Below are positions 22,710-34,559 of a DNA stretch of 64,000 nucleotides, one piece after another. Made by a program: the position numbers and the translations under genes. Source of the DNA: Ariolimax columbianus (taxonomy: Eukaryota; Mollusca; Gastropoda; Stylommatophora; Arionidae); NCBI GenBank assembly GCA_036924085.1, contig JAVGWX010000003.1, positions 118,490,264-118,554,263 of the forward strand. The letters run 5' to 3'. Numbering within the stretch: the stretch's first letter is position 1; each line of letters begins with the position of its first letter. The notes below the pieces were generated by a model, which was not told the origin of the DNA, ran no database searches, and saw nothing but the letters and a program-made list of their open reading frames with translations.

Positions 22710-24920
22710 ATATTATATTTTTTTTGTTATGTAAAGACACTGAATTATAATATTATAATGAAGATTTTCCATATCCGAAAGACAAAAAGGATACAGTAAA
22801 ATCAATAATCTTTTTAACGTTTTTATTTAAGAACGCATCAAAACATACAATGATTCAGTGCTATTAACTTAATTAGCTTTACTTATTACTTCTACGTCTG
22901 ACACCAATAACTCAATATGTTTCATCATATTTATACAATTTACACTTCTTCTTTCTTCCTCTTGAAAATATAATGTATATATCTATAATGGTGCCTCTTG
23001 TATAAACTTCACTGTCTTTTGTAGTTCACATGTAAGTTCATAAAGTTTATCTTTCAGTGTTGTTTTTATGGGTCAGTTGGATTGACTCAGTATATCATTT
23101 GGGACAGTTCTGTAGTATGTGCTCTGCTTACTAGGGTGCCTGTCCGCATGTCCATATAGCTGAGTTACATGTGGTTGTGGAGTCGGTTGTGTTTTGTTTT
23201 AAGGGGAAATGCGACAGTTTAGTGTTGCCCTTTTATCTTATGGTAATCGTGTATGTTATTGTTGGTGTCTATCTGTTTGATTTGATCTTTATTATCTTCT
23301 GTTGGTCTAAGGATTCCTGCAGGTCACATCTAAATAATGAGAAACACTTCTGCAACCAAGCCAACCGCACCTGGTGAATGGTGAGAAAGTGGCGCCAACA
23401 AACCAACTCTCCCTGGTCTATGGGGGTCAAATATTTAATGAAACAAATCGTACAGAAGCCCCTGGTAGAGCAGGTCATTCATTAAATGAGGCAGTTGCAG
23501 CAAACACCGGCGCGTGGACATGTCCGGATTCTTTTTGAGACCTTGTCCAGGAAATATCCCGGTTAACCAAGATACATCGAGATAGACTACAGTCTGCGAT
23601 AGCAATACAAGGTGCTGAAGAAGGAGACAACAGCCAAAAGCGCGCCACAGCAATTAGCATGCAATGAAAATATGCAATATGAATGCATACATTTGAAATT
23701 AAAGCGCGGAGTCTTGAATATGTATACACAACTAAGTACTACTTACGTTATTTTCATATTTGTGATGACATATAATGAGTGATTAGCAAAGACGTAAATG
23801 CAAAGCTAACGAAGTTAATAGAACTGAATTATTGTATACTTTTTAGTGTATTTTGAATAAAAGTATTACAATAATATAAAGTAATTTATTCCATTAGGTC
23901 ATATTCAAAACTGTTAGCAGTATTGCGTGCATTATTTGCCTTTTAAAGATACATTTGTAGTTGGACATAATATATATTGTATGAATTAGTAAAATAATCA
24001 TATCTCATTTTCAGAAAAGTATACAAATTACTGTTTTTATTATAAGTTAAACAACGCAAATAATAAACGCACACAAATCATTCGAAATAAGTTTCAATTA
24101 TATACATATTTTTTTAATCACAAAGTCAATGTGATAACTACAACTAGTAATCTATTTTATACATTTTTAATAACATTGTAGAATGTTTCTTTTTCCAAAA
24201 GTATTGCTAACTTCAAAACACATTAATAGAAAGAAAGTAATGCCTCATTTAATTAAAATATAGTAGGAAAAATAAGTCAGCCTGGTCAAACAGTGGCGGC
24301 ACCGGCCAAAAAGATGGGTAGGAGCCATTTTGCCCTCGGGCACACGGTTGTGGCAAGTGGTATTGACTATGGCTCGTGTGCAGTGCATAAAGATTAAAAG
24401 TGATCGCGAATGAGACCAGCCAATCAATGGAGAATTTCAACCTTAAACTCTTTCACGCTTAAGGGAAAGTGAACCCACTCGGATCAGGACTCCAAAATAA
24501 TAATGAACAGAACGCTGATTTCCCTTGAATGAAAGCGGGCTTGGGGGGCAGTAATCGGATCTTAGCAAGAGGATGTCATTTGTGGAGATAGTTTCAGCTC
24601 GCGCAATTTCTCTGGAGATTAACATTTCTGAGAAGTTAATTTCAACAAATTAACTACTTCTTTTTGAGACTTTTTAGTGTTACTTTGTCCTGCTGTGGAA
24701 CAAATTAATTAACTATCTTTGAGAAGCCTTGTCTCCGCTAAGAATCAGTTCATGTGACTGTTATACGCCCCTTCTGTGGGTAAGCGAACAAAGCAGTCAG
24801 TACCGGCTTTCTCTAACACCTTGACCTAATAATCAGGAATCATCAACCAGTGTATTTGTTGTATGCTTTCAAAGCTGTTCTTACAGAGTTCTTCACTCGT
24901 TACGAAGGTTCTCTGACAGC
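22710..24920. other. AT-rich region without supported gene
   Basis: Open frames at 23171-23377 and 23435-23729 lack motifs and splice structure. A modestly GC-richer patch lies at 24280-24430. I see no RNA gene or tandem array. Confidence 0.4.
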
Positions 24921-24929
24921 GTTAGGTAG

Positions 24930-25085
24930 TGGATCTCCTCATATCTCACGACAGCTTGAAGAAGTTGGACCTGGAGTCTCCTGGATGTAATACAAAAATA
25001 ATCTTTTCTGAAGGTTCATGGATTACAGTGTTGATCCTCACCTTGTTGGCCAGTCTGCTGTAACACAACCTAATTATATGTGCTT
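24930..25085 (+). repeat. Dispersed repeat family copy (plus orientation, diverged)
   Basis: CTCCTCATATCTCACGACAG and the closing TGATCCTCACCTTGTTGGCCAGTCTGCTGTAACAC (in part) parallel the copy at 2690-2870 and, inverted, that at 47.05-47.23 kb. Confidence 0.5.
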
Positions 25086-25099
25086 GATGTGGCCGCGTG

Positions 25100-25860
25100 G
25101 TGATGCCTTGGTCAGTATATTAATTTGTGTAAAATGGTTGCAAATAATTAAAGTGTTTTTTGCTGTGTTATAGATGTCACTCTAGGTATATGTCAACATT
25201 AATGCAAATTAATCCTTGTTTACGGAACCAACAGAAAAATTGTAATTACAATCTTTCCCTGTCCAAAAGAAAATCACAAAAGACAGAATGAATTTGTAAT
25301 GGTTTAACATTAATTAAGAAAAGTCAGGCATACCTAATTTTTTATTTTCGCATAGCTCTCTCGTCTTGCATCAGACGAATGGATCTAATTCTTAGGTGCA
25401 CGGGAACTACATTTAACGACTTTTTTTCAGTATTAAAAATGCTCGTCACCATCTTTTGAATCTTTTTTTTTTACCTAGCAGATGTCTTGTTAAGATGGGA
25501 TATTAGAGCTTCCTGTGCTGTGATTATGTAACACATATGTTACATTTTATATGCACTAGTGAACAATTGTTTTACGTGATTGCTACATAAAACCTTCATG
25601 TCAGCACTTATTTTGTTCACATAAATTTACATATGCAGGTTCAGTACAGCTAATAGAGTCGAAACAATCATACGTATATGTTGGTCATGAAGAGAATGTA
25701 CCACACAGGGAAGGATAGCAGTTATGCTAGCAACACAAGACATGAGTGCTCTTTCTGAGTGGCATGCAGCTGGATCAAGACTGGTCATGGCGTCTTTTAG
25801 CACCGCAAATAGAAACACAGAACTATACAGTATTACTCTCCAACAAACGAGAAAAAGAAT
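25100..25860. other. No supported gene
   Basis: AT-rich sequence with one short minus-strand open frame at 25627-25818 that has no recognisable motif. Confidence 0.4.
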
Positions 25861-26161
25861 AAACTAAAGAAAGTTATTACAACTATCTGCTAAATCTTTT
25901 GGATGAGACAAAATCAAGAGATATCACGAGAGTGATGAAAAAGAGAAGAAGATAATAGACACTACGAAGAGATTATTGGCCAAACATCGTCTTGAAGTAA
26001 TGAATGAAAATGGTGAGACAATTGTAACATTTTGAACAGGAAACATTCTGGTCATTGGAAGAAGTATGTTTCCACTCAAGAAAATTCGGAAGACAGCATT
26101 GATTTCCTTAGATCATGACACACAAAGCTATTATGATAATACATGCATAAATATGACATTC

Positions 26162-26339
26162 AGATGATCTTTACAGGATAAGTGACTTGCCACTGGGGTT
26201 GGGCGGCACGAGTGAGAGTGAGGATAAAAAGTAGTGCAGTTAATCCTTACTAAAAATAGCGCTAGCAAAATTAATTATCCATCATCGTCTGCAAAGGACG
26301 GCGACCTTTGCCTTTGCCTAGATCATCTTTACAGGATAA
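26162..26339 (+). mobile_element. Truncated SINE inside the RTE-like LINE, with 20-bp TSD
   Basis: The insert at 26182-26319 is bounded by AGATGATCTTTACAGGATAA at 26162-26181 and the same sequence with one change (G to C) at 26320-26339. Removing the insert and one repeat rejoins the LINE protein sequence (SLQD followed by NRVYSGVNVASD). The insert matches the body of the SINE at 30.93-31.29 kb: the word AGTGAGAGTGAGG, TAGTGCAGTTA, and the 3' block ATCATCGTCTGCAAAGGACG resembling GATGTCGCTTTCATCG. Confidence 0.82.
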
Positions 26340-27099
26340 TAGGGTCTACAGTGGAGTGAATGTGGCTTCAGATCGCAATCTGGTGATGGCTATAGTTACA
26401 CAGACTTTGTAAAAACAGAACAAACCAAATCAAGATACCTCGCTAAAATGTGGAATATCTCAAAGGAGAAGCGATAAAAAAAGGAGTTCCCACTCAGCAA
26501 TAAAATTTAAGAGGGAACAATTAGACATAAAGATTGACATTGATGAAAAATGGAGGCAGCTACAAAAGGGTTTGGTCAAAAACGTGGGAGAAAGTTTTGG
26601 TAAAAAGGGTGGCCAGCACAATAAATGGATAACGGCAAAAACGCTCATAAGGATTGAAGAGAGACAACAAACAAGCAATTTTACTAAAAAGCAAAACTAA
26701 AGTCACCATATTAATAGTGTAGGTAGACTACACATTGTAAACACAGAAGTCAAAACGTGCATTCGATAAAAATAAACTACAATGAAAATAAGGCTAGAAA
26801 AGCCGAAAAAGTCACTTGAAGAGGAAACTAGAAAGGTCTATATGAGATTTCTAGAAAAGTGTCAGACAAATACTAATAATAACGCAGATCAATAGACGAC
26901 AAATTGGGAAGAAAGACAACAAATCTTGAAGAATAGCATACAAGATGGCGGAATACTCAAAAGAGCTCCTAGATCAGTGCAATTCAACCTGGTTGGTAGC
27001 GCCCAGTAGTAAGTAGCTTTCAGGTGGGAGGTGGCAGAATAGTTATTTTCTGTAGTTGAAACATGATATTATTATTATTATTATTATTGTTATTATTAT

Positions 27100-27560
27100 T
27101 ATTGCAATGCAGAGGCCACACAACTTGAGGAAACTATGGCAGACTATAAGCAAAAAACAAAAACACAAGGGAAATTTGAGAACCGGCGTTTTTCCCGTGG
27201 CAGCATAGGGCTGTGAAACATGGACAGTTAGCCTAACCTCAAGAAAGAGAAATTGAGTCCGTTGAGTCGAAATGTTATATAAAGGTTCTCAGAATACCAT
27301 GGACCGAAAAAAAGAAGAATGCAGACATTCGACAAGAGTTGTACATAGAGAAGAACTAATTAATAAATTCCACCATGAACAGAAAATGTAATTTCTTTGA
27401 CCACATAAAAAGACACAACGATAAAGGAAAGATAGAGCATTACTCTGCAGTAGGTTAGATTTGGCAAAAAAAAAGAGTTTGTTTCAGACGGGCTGTGATG
27501 GGAGCGGCGTTCTGCAAAGGCCATGCTACGTGATGATAATGTATTAAAAACATCCAAAAT
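27100..27560 (+). pseudogene. LINE C-terminal tail nested in the RTE-like LINE
   Basis: Decayed plus-strand frames give FPVAAYGCE-like sequence near 27190-27215, MDS*PNLK, a block resembling the RT C-terminus (IRQELYIEKN near 27330), DHIKRHNDKGKIEH (27398-27440) and RVCFRRAVMGAAFCKGHAT (27475-27530). The last block is the C-terminal end of a second endonuclease-RT LINE family, also present inverted at 31.6-31.83 kb. Its position between two halves of another LINE shows a nested insertion; I could not find its TSD. Confidence 0.65.
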
Positions 27561-29154
27561 ATACAGACTCGGTGGACGGTCGTGAAATTGTCTTTAATTC
27601 AGATTTTAGTGGGTGGTAAATTTCCTTTACCCTCACGAAAGTTATAAAGGTTGGCGCCAAGTGTGAAAAGGTTGACGAGCCATGTCCTAGACAGTCCACA
27701 GTTAGCCAACCCAACTGATATTTTATCTGCCCATGAAGTCCTAAAAGTTAACTGTGATAAAACAGGGCACGAAGCCCCCAATGAAGCAATTTACTTTCTT
27801 AATCAGGGGACACTCTTCAGTGGAATACCGACTGAAGCTATTAAAGCAGGTATTGCAGTATCCGCCAAAATGCTATACAGTTTTCTTGGAAATATATTAT
27901 ATGCAGAAAATATTCCAAAGGAGTGTAGATGAGGCTATCTGGTTAAGCTGCCAAAGAAAGGCCATCAATAATAATGTAAACATTACTGAGAAATAAAGCT
28001 CTTGGCAAAGATGTTAATAAAAGTTATACTTGAAAGACCAAAGAAAGATGGGTAGATCAGATAACCATATTGTGCATTATTGTAGAGTAGTCATTACAGT
28101 GGAATCAAGTCTGTAACCAATTTTGTTGACTATAAAAAAACTTTTTGTCAGCTTGGATAGTGACATGCTATGGAAACTACGGAATCCCGCAAAATTCAGT
28201 TGCATAATTAATCAGACGTGTGAGGACACGCAGTGTAGTTTTACACGAGAGACAATTCACAGAATAATTTAACATTAAATCGGTGGTTTATCAGGAATGT
28301 TTTCAACAACTTTTTCTGTCGCTAATAGCAATTGGTTGGCTTATGAAAGAAACCACAAACTGTGAGAAAAAATAGAATGCGCTGCATGTTATCCTTTGCA
28401 GATGACATAACTCTTCTATCTCACAGTCAACCCCAAGTACATTATACGACAGACAAACTGGAGACAATCTCACAGATGTACAGATCTACAGATCCATGCA
28501 TGAAAAATAACAGTTATAAAGTTTAATGCAGTTAACAGCACGGCTCCTATTAAACTTCGAGGAACATCATCGAATCAAATAGAGAGCTTCACATACGCAG
28601 GCATCATCCTAAACAAGACAGTGCAGATAGGTGAGGGTGTAAACAATCAAGATAGAAAAAGGACGAGTGACATTTGCTATGTTGAAAACCAGATCAGATT
28701 CTAACATAATCAAAATGCATACCGAGTTAAGGATTTTTAGCTCCAATCTAAAGTGGGTATTCATATATGAAGCGGAAACATGGCCAATGATCAAATCAAT
28801 ATGAAGAGATTACATGACTTTATTAACAAATCCCTAATAAAGATTTTGGGCCTGCAGTGGTTCGACAGGGTTACAAACGAAAGTGTGAGAGAGAGATAGA
28901 GCAAGTGGATCACACAATCTTAGGAAGTCAGTGAAGCAGAATGGGCCAGACACTGCAAAAGATCCGAACCAGTATCAATAGGCAATCTCTGTCGCGGAGC
29001 CCCTTAGAAAAAGAGGCAACAGAAAGCGAAAGAATATATAGAGAAATGACAGACGCAGATACATAAAAAGCACTGTAAACTGTAAATAACGCGAAAATAG
29101 CACTGGTCAGGTCTACATGAGATTAGTCGATGTCATGTGCCGCACGAGACGACA

Positions 29155-29297
29155 AGGACGATGAAGAAGAAAAAGAAAAAAAAGAAAAAGGAAACGAAGA
29201 AGAAAATGAAGAAGATAAGCTGTGATGATGAATAACAAATGAAGAGATAAAACGATCCAGAAAAACTTGTGAGGTAAAGTATAAAACTAAATACACA

Positions 29298-29355
<58 letters not shown>
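29155..29355 (+). repeat. AG-rich tract and (TA)n microsatellite
   Basis: An (AAG)n-like purine tract at 29155-29215 follows the end of the RTE-like LINE and may include its tail. A (TA)n run occupies about 29300-29352. Confidence 0.85.
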
Positions 29356-29358
<3 letters not shown>

Positions 29359-29359
29359 A

Positions 29360-30925
29360 ATATACTTATTGGGGAATAAGAGATAAAAATCATTTTAAAA
29401 AGTAATGAAGTAAAGAAGAGTGATATGATATAAGCACATATTCAGGAAAGACTTTTAGAGGTAAAGTACACAAACAAATGTTAGTAGAAAGATGGGTAGT
29501 AGAGGTTGTGAGTCTGAAGAAATTGAACCATACAAAGATCTAGTAAGAAGTGATGCATAGGGAAATAGAGAGGTACGAGGCTATATTAACCATTTACAAA
29601 GAAAGAAATAGAAAGATACAAGGACCCACGGAAATTATGAAGATTAAGAGAAAATGTTTTACTGATGAAAGAAATACGTGGATGCAATAAGAAGAGAAAG
29701 ATGAGAATAGATACATAAAATGACATGTGAAATCTAATACTAATATTGCAAAGACAATCAGACACTCCCACAAGGTTTTCGCTGGATAATCTAGTTTGGT
29801 GGACGTTCTTCCGGTATACAACGCCCCCACGGCGACCATAAGCTACAATAAGCTTCTATAATTAATGGCCGTGCATTTATTTTTGGCATATGATTTATTT
29901 AGCAATCTGACATATATTTATATTGCCTTGTTGTCGTTCCAGCGTTGTTACTGTTTGCTAGTAATGGTGTTGATTTTGGTATTATTTCTGCCTTTGCTGC
30001 TATTATCGCTATCTTTCTTCAACTTTTACCCGAAAACCGATTATTCTTTGTGGCTTAGCCAAATGTAATAACATCTATGACCTGCATTTAAAGGGCAATT
30101 CTGTCGAAGGGGAACAACAAATGTAATCTTGTTACAACATGAAGGGATAAAAAATAGATCGCGTGAATAGGATCCAATGATTGTAATTGCGGGCCCTTAC
30201 TTCACATGGCTCTGAGCTCACACTTCACGCGAGAGAAGCGAAAGGCAACGCAGAGGTGCGTGTTTAAAAAAAAAGAAAACTTTGACGAGTTTCTCAAAAG
30301 ATTGTTAAGAGCTAACTCTCTGTGTAAGTTAGACGGACCTTAAGTTCAGAATAATAACGCACCAACTTCGACATGATATGTGATAGTGTCCGTTGTGCAG
30401 GGTTGTAAAATATGCATAATCTAAAATAACGTTTCCATCTATAAAGGCCTTTATCAGGGGCTGGACAGACCAAAGCAGACCAGACTAACACAGTGTACTA
30501 AGTTCAATGAGTGTCAGTGTCAAATATATATCAATTTATGAAATAAAATAACATAATTTATTGATTATAAATTTACTTTTAACCTTGTTAGCTTTTAAGC
30601 CACTATTGGTATTAGGGTTCACTGCAGTCACTCGCATACAGAAATAACCAATTAGCACTACAAAACATGTAACGCAAACAAATAGTAGTTATACGAATTT
30701 GATAAATGGAATATAACTATTCAATCAGATGTAACAGTGAGAAAGTGTGTGTAATTCATTGTACGTTTACATGTAGGGTATCGCTATTGGTAGTACCATA
30801 AGTCTCTGCCGTTGGAGAAAGAGTTGTAAAGTCTTAATTGTACATTTTTTTTGTGGCTCGGAAATGTACACACGGGCCAATCATAATGGACTAACACATC
30901 GTCCGGAGAGATTGGGCTCTACCCG
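29360..30925. other. AT-rich region without supported gene
   Basis: A hydrophobic open frame at 29865-30068 has no cleavage signal, splice site or homology that I recognise. The rest is AT-rich with no repeats of note. Confidence 0.4.
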
Positions 30926-30929
30926 GTCA

Positions 30930-31261
30930 GCAGCATGTGGCGCATCGCTCACACGGTGAGTGATGTTGTCGATTGGTTAGGCACTCGCTTCTCAAACCGA
31001 TGAGCGGAAACTGTGGACGATCGAATCACGCAAGTTTCAAGAAACTCCTGGTCTCAAGAAAGGTTGACCCAGAGCTCTTGCCTCCTAAGTTAGTCCAGCC
31101 GTCTTGACCTATGTCTTGCCACTGGTCCAGTGAAGCTCGGGATCAGAGAGTGAGGTTGATGACCAGCGCAGTTACTCCCTCACTATAATCGACATACAGC
31201 GCAAATTACTTCATCAAGACCACACCATCTGATGATGTCGCTTTCATCGCTTGCGATGGGC

Positions 31262-31294
<33 letters not shown>

Positions 31295-31295
31295 C
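30930..31295 (+). mobile_element. tRNA-derived SINE with (CTAA)n tail
   Basis: The head carries tRNA-like boxes: GATTGGTTAGGCACTCG (A box region, about 30970-30986) and GACGATCGAATCACGC (B box, about 31016-31031). A body of about 230 bp follows, then the tail (CTAA) repeated about seven times at 31266-31293. A fragment of the same body lies at 26182-26319. The head resembles no single functional tRNA closely enough to name a source. Confidence 0.72.
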
Positions 31296-31599
31296 GTCTT
31301 AGCTTTTTCCCAGGTGGGCTGACCAGTTCTTTTCGTCCTCATCTATCTTTGCCCTCCCTAAATGTAAGCCAGTGTTCATTTGCAGCAGTGAATTGAACTT
31401 GGTTCTGTTGCCACAAGATGCATGCTCTAACCGTTTGTAACTCATGTGGCTTATGAATATATTTGCATACATTGTAGTATAATAACCAGGATCGATCATT
31501 GCTATTCGGGCAGACCCAAAGGTTTTCAGTCTATTTCAGCAGATAACGAGAGGTAACATGTATGTTTGAATTGAAAAATATATTTAAATATTTATCATC

Positions 31600-31835
31600 A
31601 TTATCATGTAGCATGTCCTTTGTAGAACGTCGCTCCCATCACAGTCTGTCTGAAAGAAACTCGTTCCCTTGCCAAAACACCAGCTTCCGCCACTGTCATA
31701 CTCAGACATTCCTGGATATCTTGGTGCCATCGTCTTCTTGGTCTACCCCTTCCTCTTTTGCCTGGCACCATGCCTTCCATCACCGTTCTCTGAAGACCGT
31801 TGTGTCTCTTGATGTGAAGAGAAGTATTTGCATTT
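31600..31835 (-). pseudogene. LINE C-terminal tail
   Basis: Read on the minus strand from about 31830: HIKRHNGLQRTVMEGMVPGK, then RGRPRRRWHQDIQECLSMTV and RVSFRQTVMGATFYKGHAT (down to about 31605). This is the basic C-terminal segment of an endonuclease-RT LINE (the GRPRxRW block is characteristic), in a single nearly continuous frame. It matches the tail at 27.4-27.53 kb. The open frame on the plus strand is its antisense shadow. Confidence 0.82.
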
Positions 31836-31944
31836 TCTAGCCAAAATTGAATTGATAAACCAGTTCTCCTCTATGCTCAACTTTATATATTTGCATATTT
31901 ATATTCCGTTATATTATATTAAACATAACTTATGGGGAAATGAA

Positions 31945-32300
31945 TAGTCGAGTCAGGCAAAACATACTGACCAGGACGTTGTGTCAGGGCCAGGAACAAT
32001 ATTCTGACCAAGACAACAATCTCTGTTCCATGTATCTTTTTCTGGAAACAGGCTGTTTTCAAGGCAGTATGGCTGACAAATGTGAAATGTGAACCGACGA
32101 GATCCCCGTAGTAATAAGAGTTACACAGATGAAGCCAAGCACAGCATAACTGCATGGAAGACAACGGACTATCTTCCTCAGCACGTCCAGGGTGTGAGGA
32201 AAGCTACTACAGCCCGTCATTTAACGCATTTTTAGGGCGCACAAAAGAGTTAACTTACTCATTGTGGGTATTAAACAACAAAAACAAACATAACATACAT
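31945..32300 (-). repeat. Dispersed repeat family copy (minus orientation)
   Basis: CATACTGACCAGGACGTTG, then CAGGGCCAGGAACAAT, then CTGACCAAGACAACAATCTC and CTGTTTTCAAGGCAGTATGG match 37.12-37.24 kb in the same orientation. The distal part (GTTAACTTACTCATTGTGGG with an AAC-rich end) matches 51.64-51.83 kb. Confidence 0.78.
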
Positions 32301-32369
32301 CACTGCCCTGTGGGTAGACCAATGGGGGTTGATAATCCTTTCAGGAGACACTGTTGCTCGTAGTCACTT

Positions 32370-32655
32370 GTACTTACTTACTTAGTTGCTCCTCTTCTAC
32401 CGTGAGGTGTAGAGGTTTGCCAGAGATAACGCAATACTGTTCTATCCACTATTTTTCTCCTGGTTTCTTTCCAATCCAGCCCTCGGTTACTTAAGAACTG
32501 TCGTATGTTGTTTTCCCAACGTACTTTGGGACGTCCTGGGGGTCTGTATCCTTGACTTTTTGTTTCCCATTACCGCCTTGGTATCCTATTTTCTTCCATT
32601 TTGCAGAGATAGCCAAACCACTATAGTTGTAACTGCTCCACTCGCGTCTGCAGAG
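32370..32655 (-). pseudogene. LINE C-terminal tail (GRPK.RW block)
   Basis: On the minus strand the segment encodes SQGYRPPGRPKVRWENNIR (about 32550-32495) followed by FLSNRGLDWKETRRKIVDRT. This is the DNA-binding-like C-terminal end of an endonuclease-RT LINE, different in detail from the tail at 31.6 kb. Copy C of the main LINE begins immediately upstream of it on the same strand. Confidence 0.75.
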
Positions 32656-32661
32656 GATGGA

Positions 32662-34543
32662 ATTCTTCTTCTTCTTCTTCTTCTGCGTACACAGTCAGAC
32701 AGTAACCATTATTTTTTCGAAAAAAGCGGCGGTCATCCTGAGACTCTCGCCACTACCATACAGCTTGTCTTGCAGTTCCACTGGCAATGGCCACATCTGC
32801 TCTCTCTGATCCTCGTATGTCGGGCAGTTCTGCAGCAGATGTTCAGTGGTCATTTTACCAGTACCGCACGGGCATTCGTCGGTACACCCTATCTTCAGTT
32901 TGTTGAATAGGTGGTACCTCAGTCTGTTGTGGCCAGTGCGAAGTCTGAAGACAACGACCTGCTCTCTTCGGTTCAACTGGTAATAGGCATCGTTTTTGGT
33001 GTAACCAGTATGTTCGGTTTCCCATTTGGTCATGTATCTAGCTCGTAAAAGCCGTTTTGATTCTGCGTATGTCATTCTAGTATCTGGTTGTGGTAGTCTT
33101 GCACCTTCTTTTCCCAGTCTGTCTGCCTCCTCGTTGCCTTGGATGTTGCAGTGTGATGGGACCCACTGTACCACTACCCGTTTTGGTGCGGACTGCTGGC
33201 ACAGTTTGCAGAGTGCTGCTCTTAAGTCATTAAGCTCAGAGTTTTTCTGGCTTTTTAGCGCTGTGACTACGGCGAGAGCATCTGTAAGCAGGACTATATG
33301 GCTTTCATTTTCATTGTGTGTCACCATTTCTTCCACTGCCGCCCTCAGTGCCTACTGCCTCCGCTCTGAAATTGCTTGTGTACTTTCCGGTAGCGAATGA
33401 CAGTGTTATTTGTCTGCCATTTGGTAGGTTCAGGAATGCTCCTGCCCCTCCGTTCTGTGTAGTGTTTGTTACAGAACCGTCGGTGTATGCAAGGGTCCTG
33501 TCCATGATTGGGTAGTTTTCCGTTATGTAACTCAGGGTAGTATCTCTTCTTTCTTTTTCAGACTGGCAGTTTTTGTTTCCAATACCTGATAAATTTGCTA
33601 CTACCTCTGGAAATATATGTTGCCTCCAGGTAGGTTTTCGTACAGTAGGGATGGTCTTTGGTGTGGTTAGTGCGTTAATAGGGTCTTCGTGCATCTTTGC
33701 TTTGGCTATTTCTGCAAAGTTTCTTCGCTTCAGCTTCCCATTTCCGAAATTGTTTAGTCTCTGGTGCATTGGATGGTCAGTCAATCTTCTGAGTTTCTCT
33801 GATTGCAGCTGGGCTCTGCAGTCTCTTCTGTCGGTCATGGATTGCAGTTTTGTAATCTTTTCAAGTTCTACAATTGGCGTTGACTTCATGCCTCATGTTA
33901 TAACTCTCATGGCTTGGTTTTGGAGTTTGCTAACTTTATCAAAGTTCGCCTTTGCTGCTGTTGTCCATGCCGTAATGCCATACTCGAGAACTGGTCTCTC
34001 TCTTCCAGTGTACAGTTTCTTTAGTATACTTTCGTTTGCTCCCCAGCTTGTACCAGCAAGTTTCCTCATGATTGCCATTTTTTCTCTGGCTCTCATTCGG
34101 TTTCTCTCGATCTGACTTTTCCATGTCATGCGCCGATCAAATGTGACTACCAGGTAGTTTGAGTTGTCGTTTGGCTGCAGGTATTTGCCATTTAGACTTA
34201 ATTTTGTGTTTTGGGGTTTGATTTATAGCGAGAATATTGTACATGTGGTCTTTTCCTCGTTTATTTTGACCAGCCATGAGTTTGAGCACTCTTCCATCGA
34301 TGTTAAGGCCTGCTGCATCCGATTTCTTGCTATGGTGAGATTCTTTTCAGAGGTCCACATAGCCAGATCGTCTGCAAACATTGAGCTATGAACTCGTCTT
34401 GGTATATTCTCTGTAATGTCATTTATATACACCAGGAAGAGTGTGGGTTACAGTACTCCCCCTTGGGGTACTCCCTGCTCAAGTGTCACCTTTTTGCTCA
34501 TCTGCCCTTGCACTTGGACTCTGGCCGTTCTGTTTTTGAAGAG
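32662..34543 (-). mobile_element. LINE copy C: 5'-truncated antisense copy of the main family
   Basis: The minus strand runs from about 34543 (start within the RT, VQVQGQMSKKVTLEQ) to a (GAA)n tail seen as (TTC)n at 32665-32683. The 3' end GTCTGACTGTGTACGCAGAAG is identical to that of copy A. RT motif B and C, the connection and RNase H are present. I could not find a matching TSD: the 3' flank TTCCATCCTCTG has no partner beyond 34543, so the insertion may have been accompanied by a deletion. Confidence 0.92.
32695..34432 (-). pseudogene. Copy C RT-RNase H frame with stops and one frameshift
   Basis: From 34432 downwards the frame reads YINDITENIPRRVHSSMFADD (motif C intact). It meets a stop near 34221, continues as TWKSQIERNRMRAREKMA, and meets a TGA near 33893 where copy A has a glycine codon. 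It then continues as MKSTPIVELEKITKLQ and shifts frame near 33330, inside NFRAEAEALRAA. The remainder to 32695 carries LLTDALAV, WVPSHCNIQGNEEADRL and the terminal CPCGTGKM..HLLQNC. The lesions are few, placing it between copies A' and B in age. Confidence 0.9.
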
Positions 34544-34559
34544 TTATCTGAATATCAAA

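Larger units (their letters stand above)
25870..29135 (+). pseudogene. Decayed RTE-like LINE, endonuclease through C-terminus, with two nested insertions
   Basis: Ordered plus-strand landmarks follow the layout of common invertebrate endonuclease-RT proteins. LLDETKSRDIT (about 25890) is a decayed GDFNAK region, RLEVMNENGETI and LVIGRSMFPLKKI (about 25990-26090) are the end of the endonuclease, and NVASDRNLVMAIV (26360) carries the catalytic SDH site mutated to SDR. The linker WRQLQKGLVKNVGE follows near 26550. The RT resumes at 27660 with LDSPQLANPTDILSA, GIPTEAIKAGIAVSAKML (27820-27870) and LVKLPKKG; motif C is FADDITLLSH near 28400, and a decayed C-terminal RKRGNRKR region lies near 29010. 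There are many stops and frameshifts, and motif B is degraded. A SINE (26182-26319) and an unrelated LINE tail (27.1-27.6 kb) interrupt it. Confidence 0.85.
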
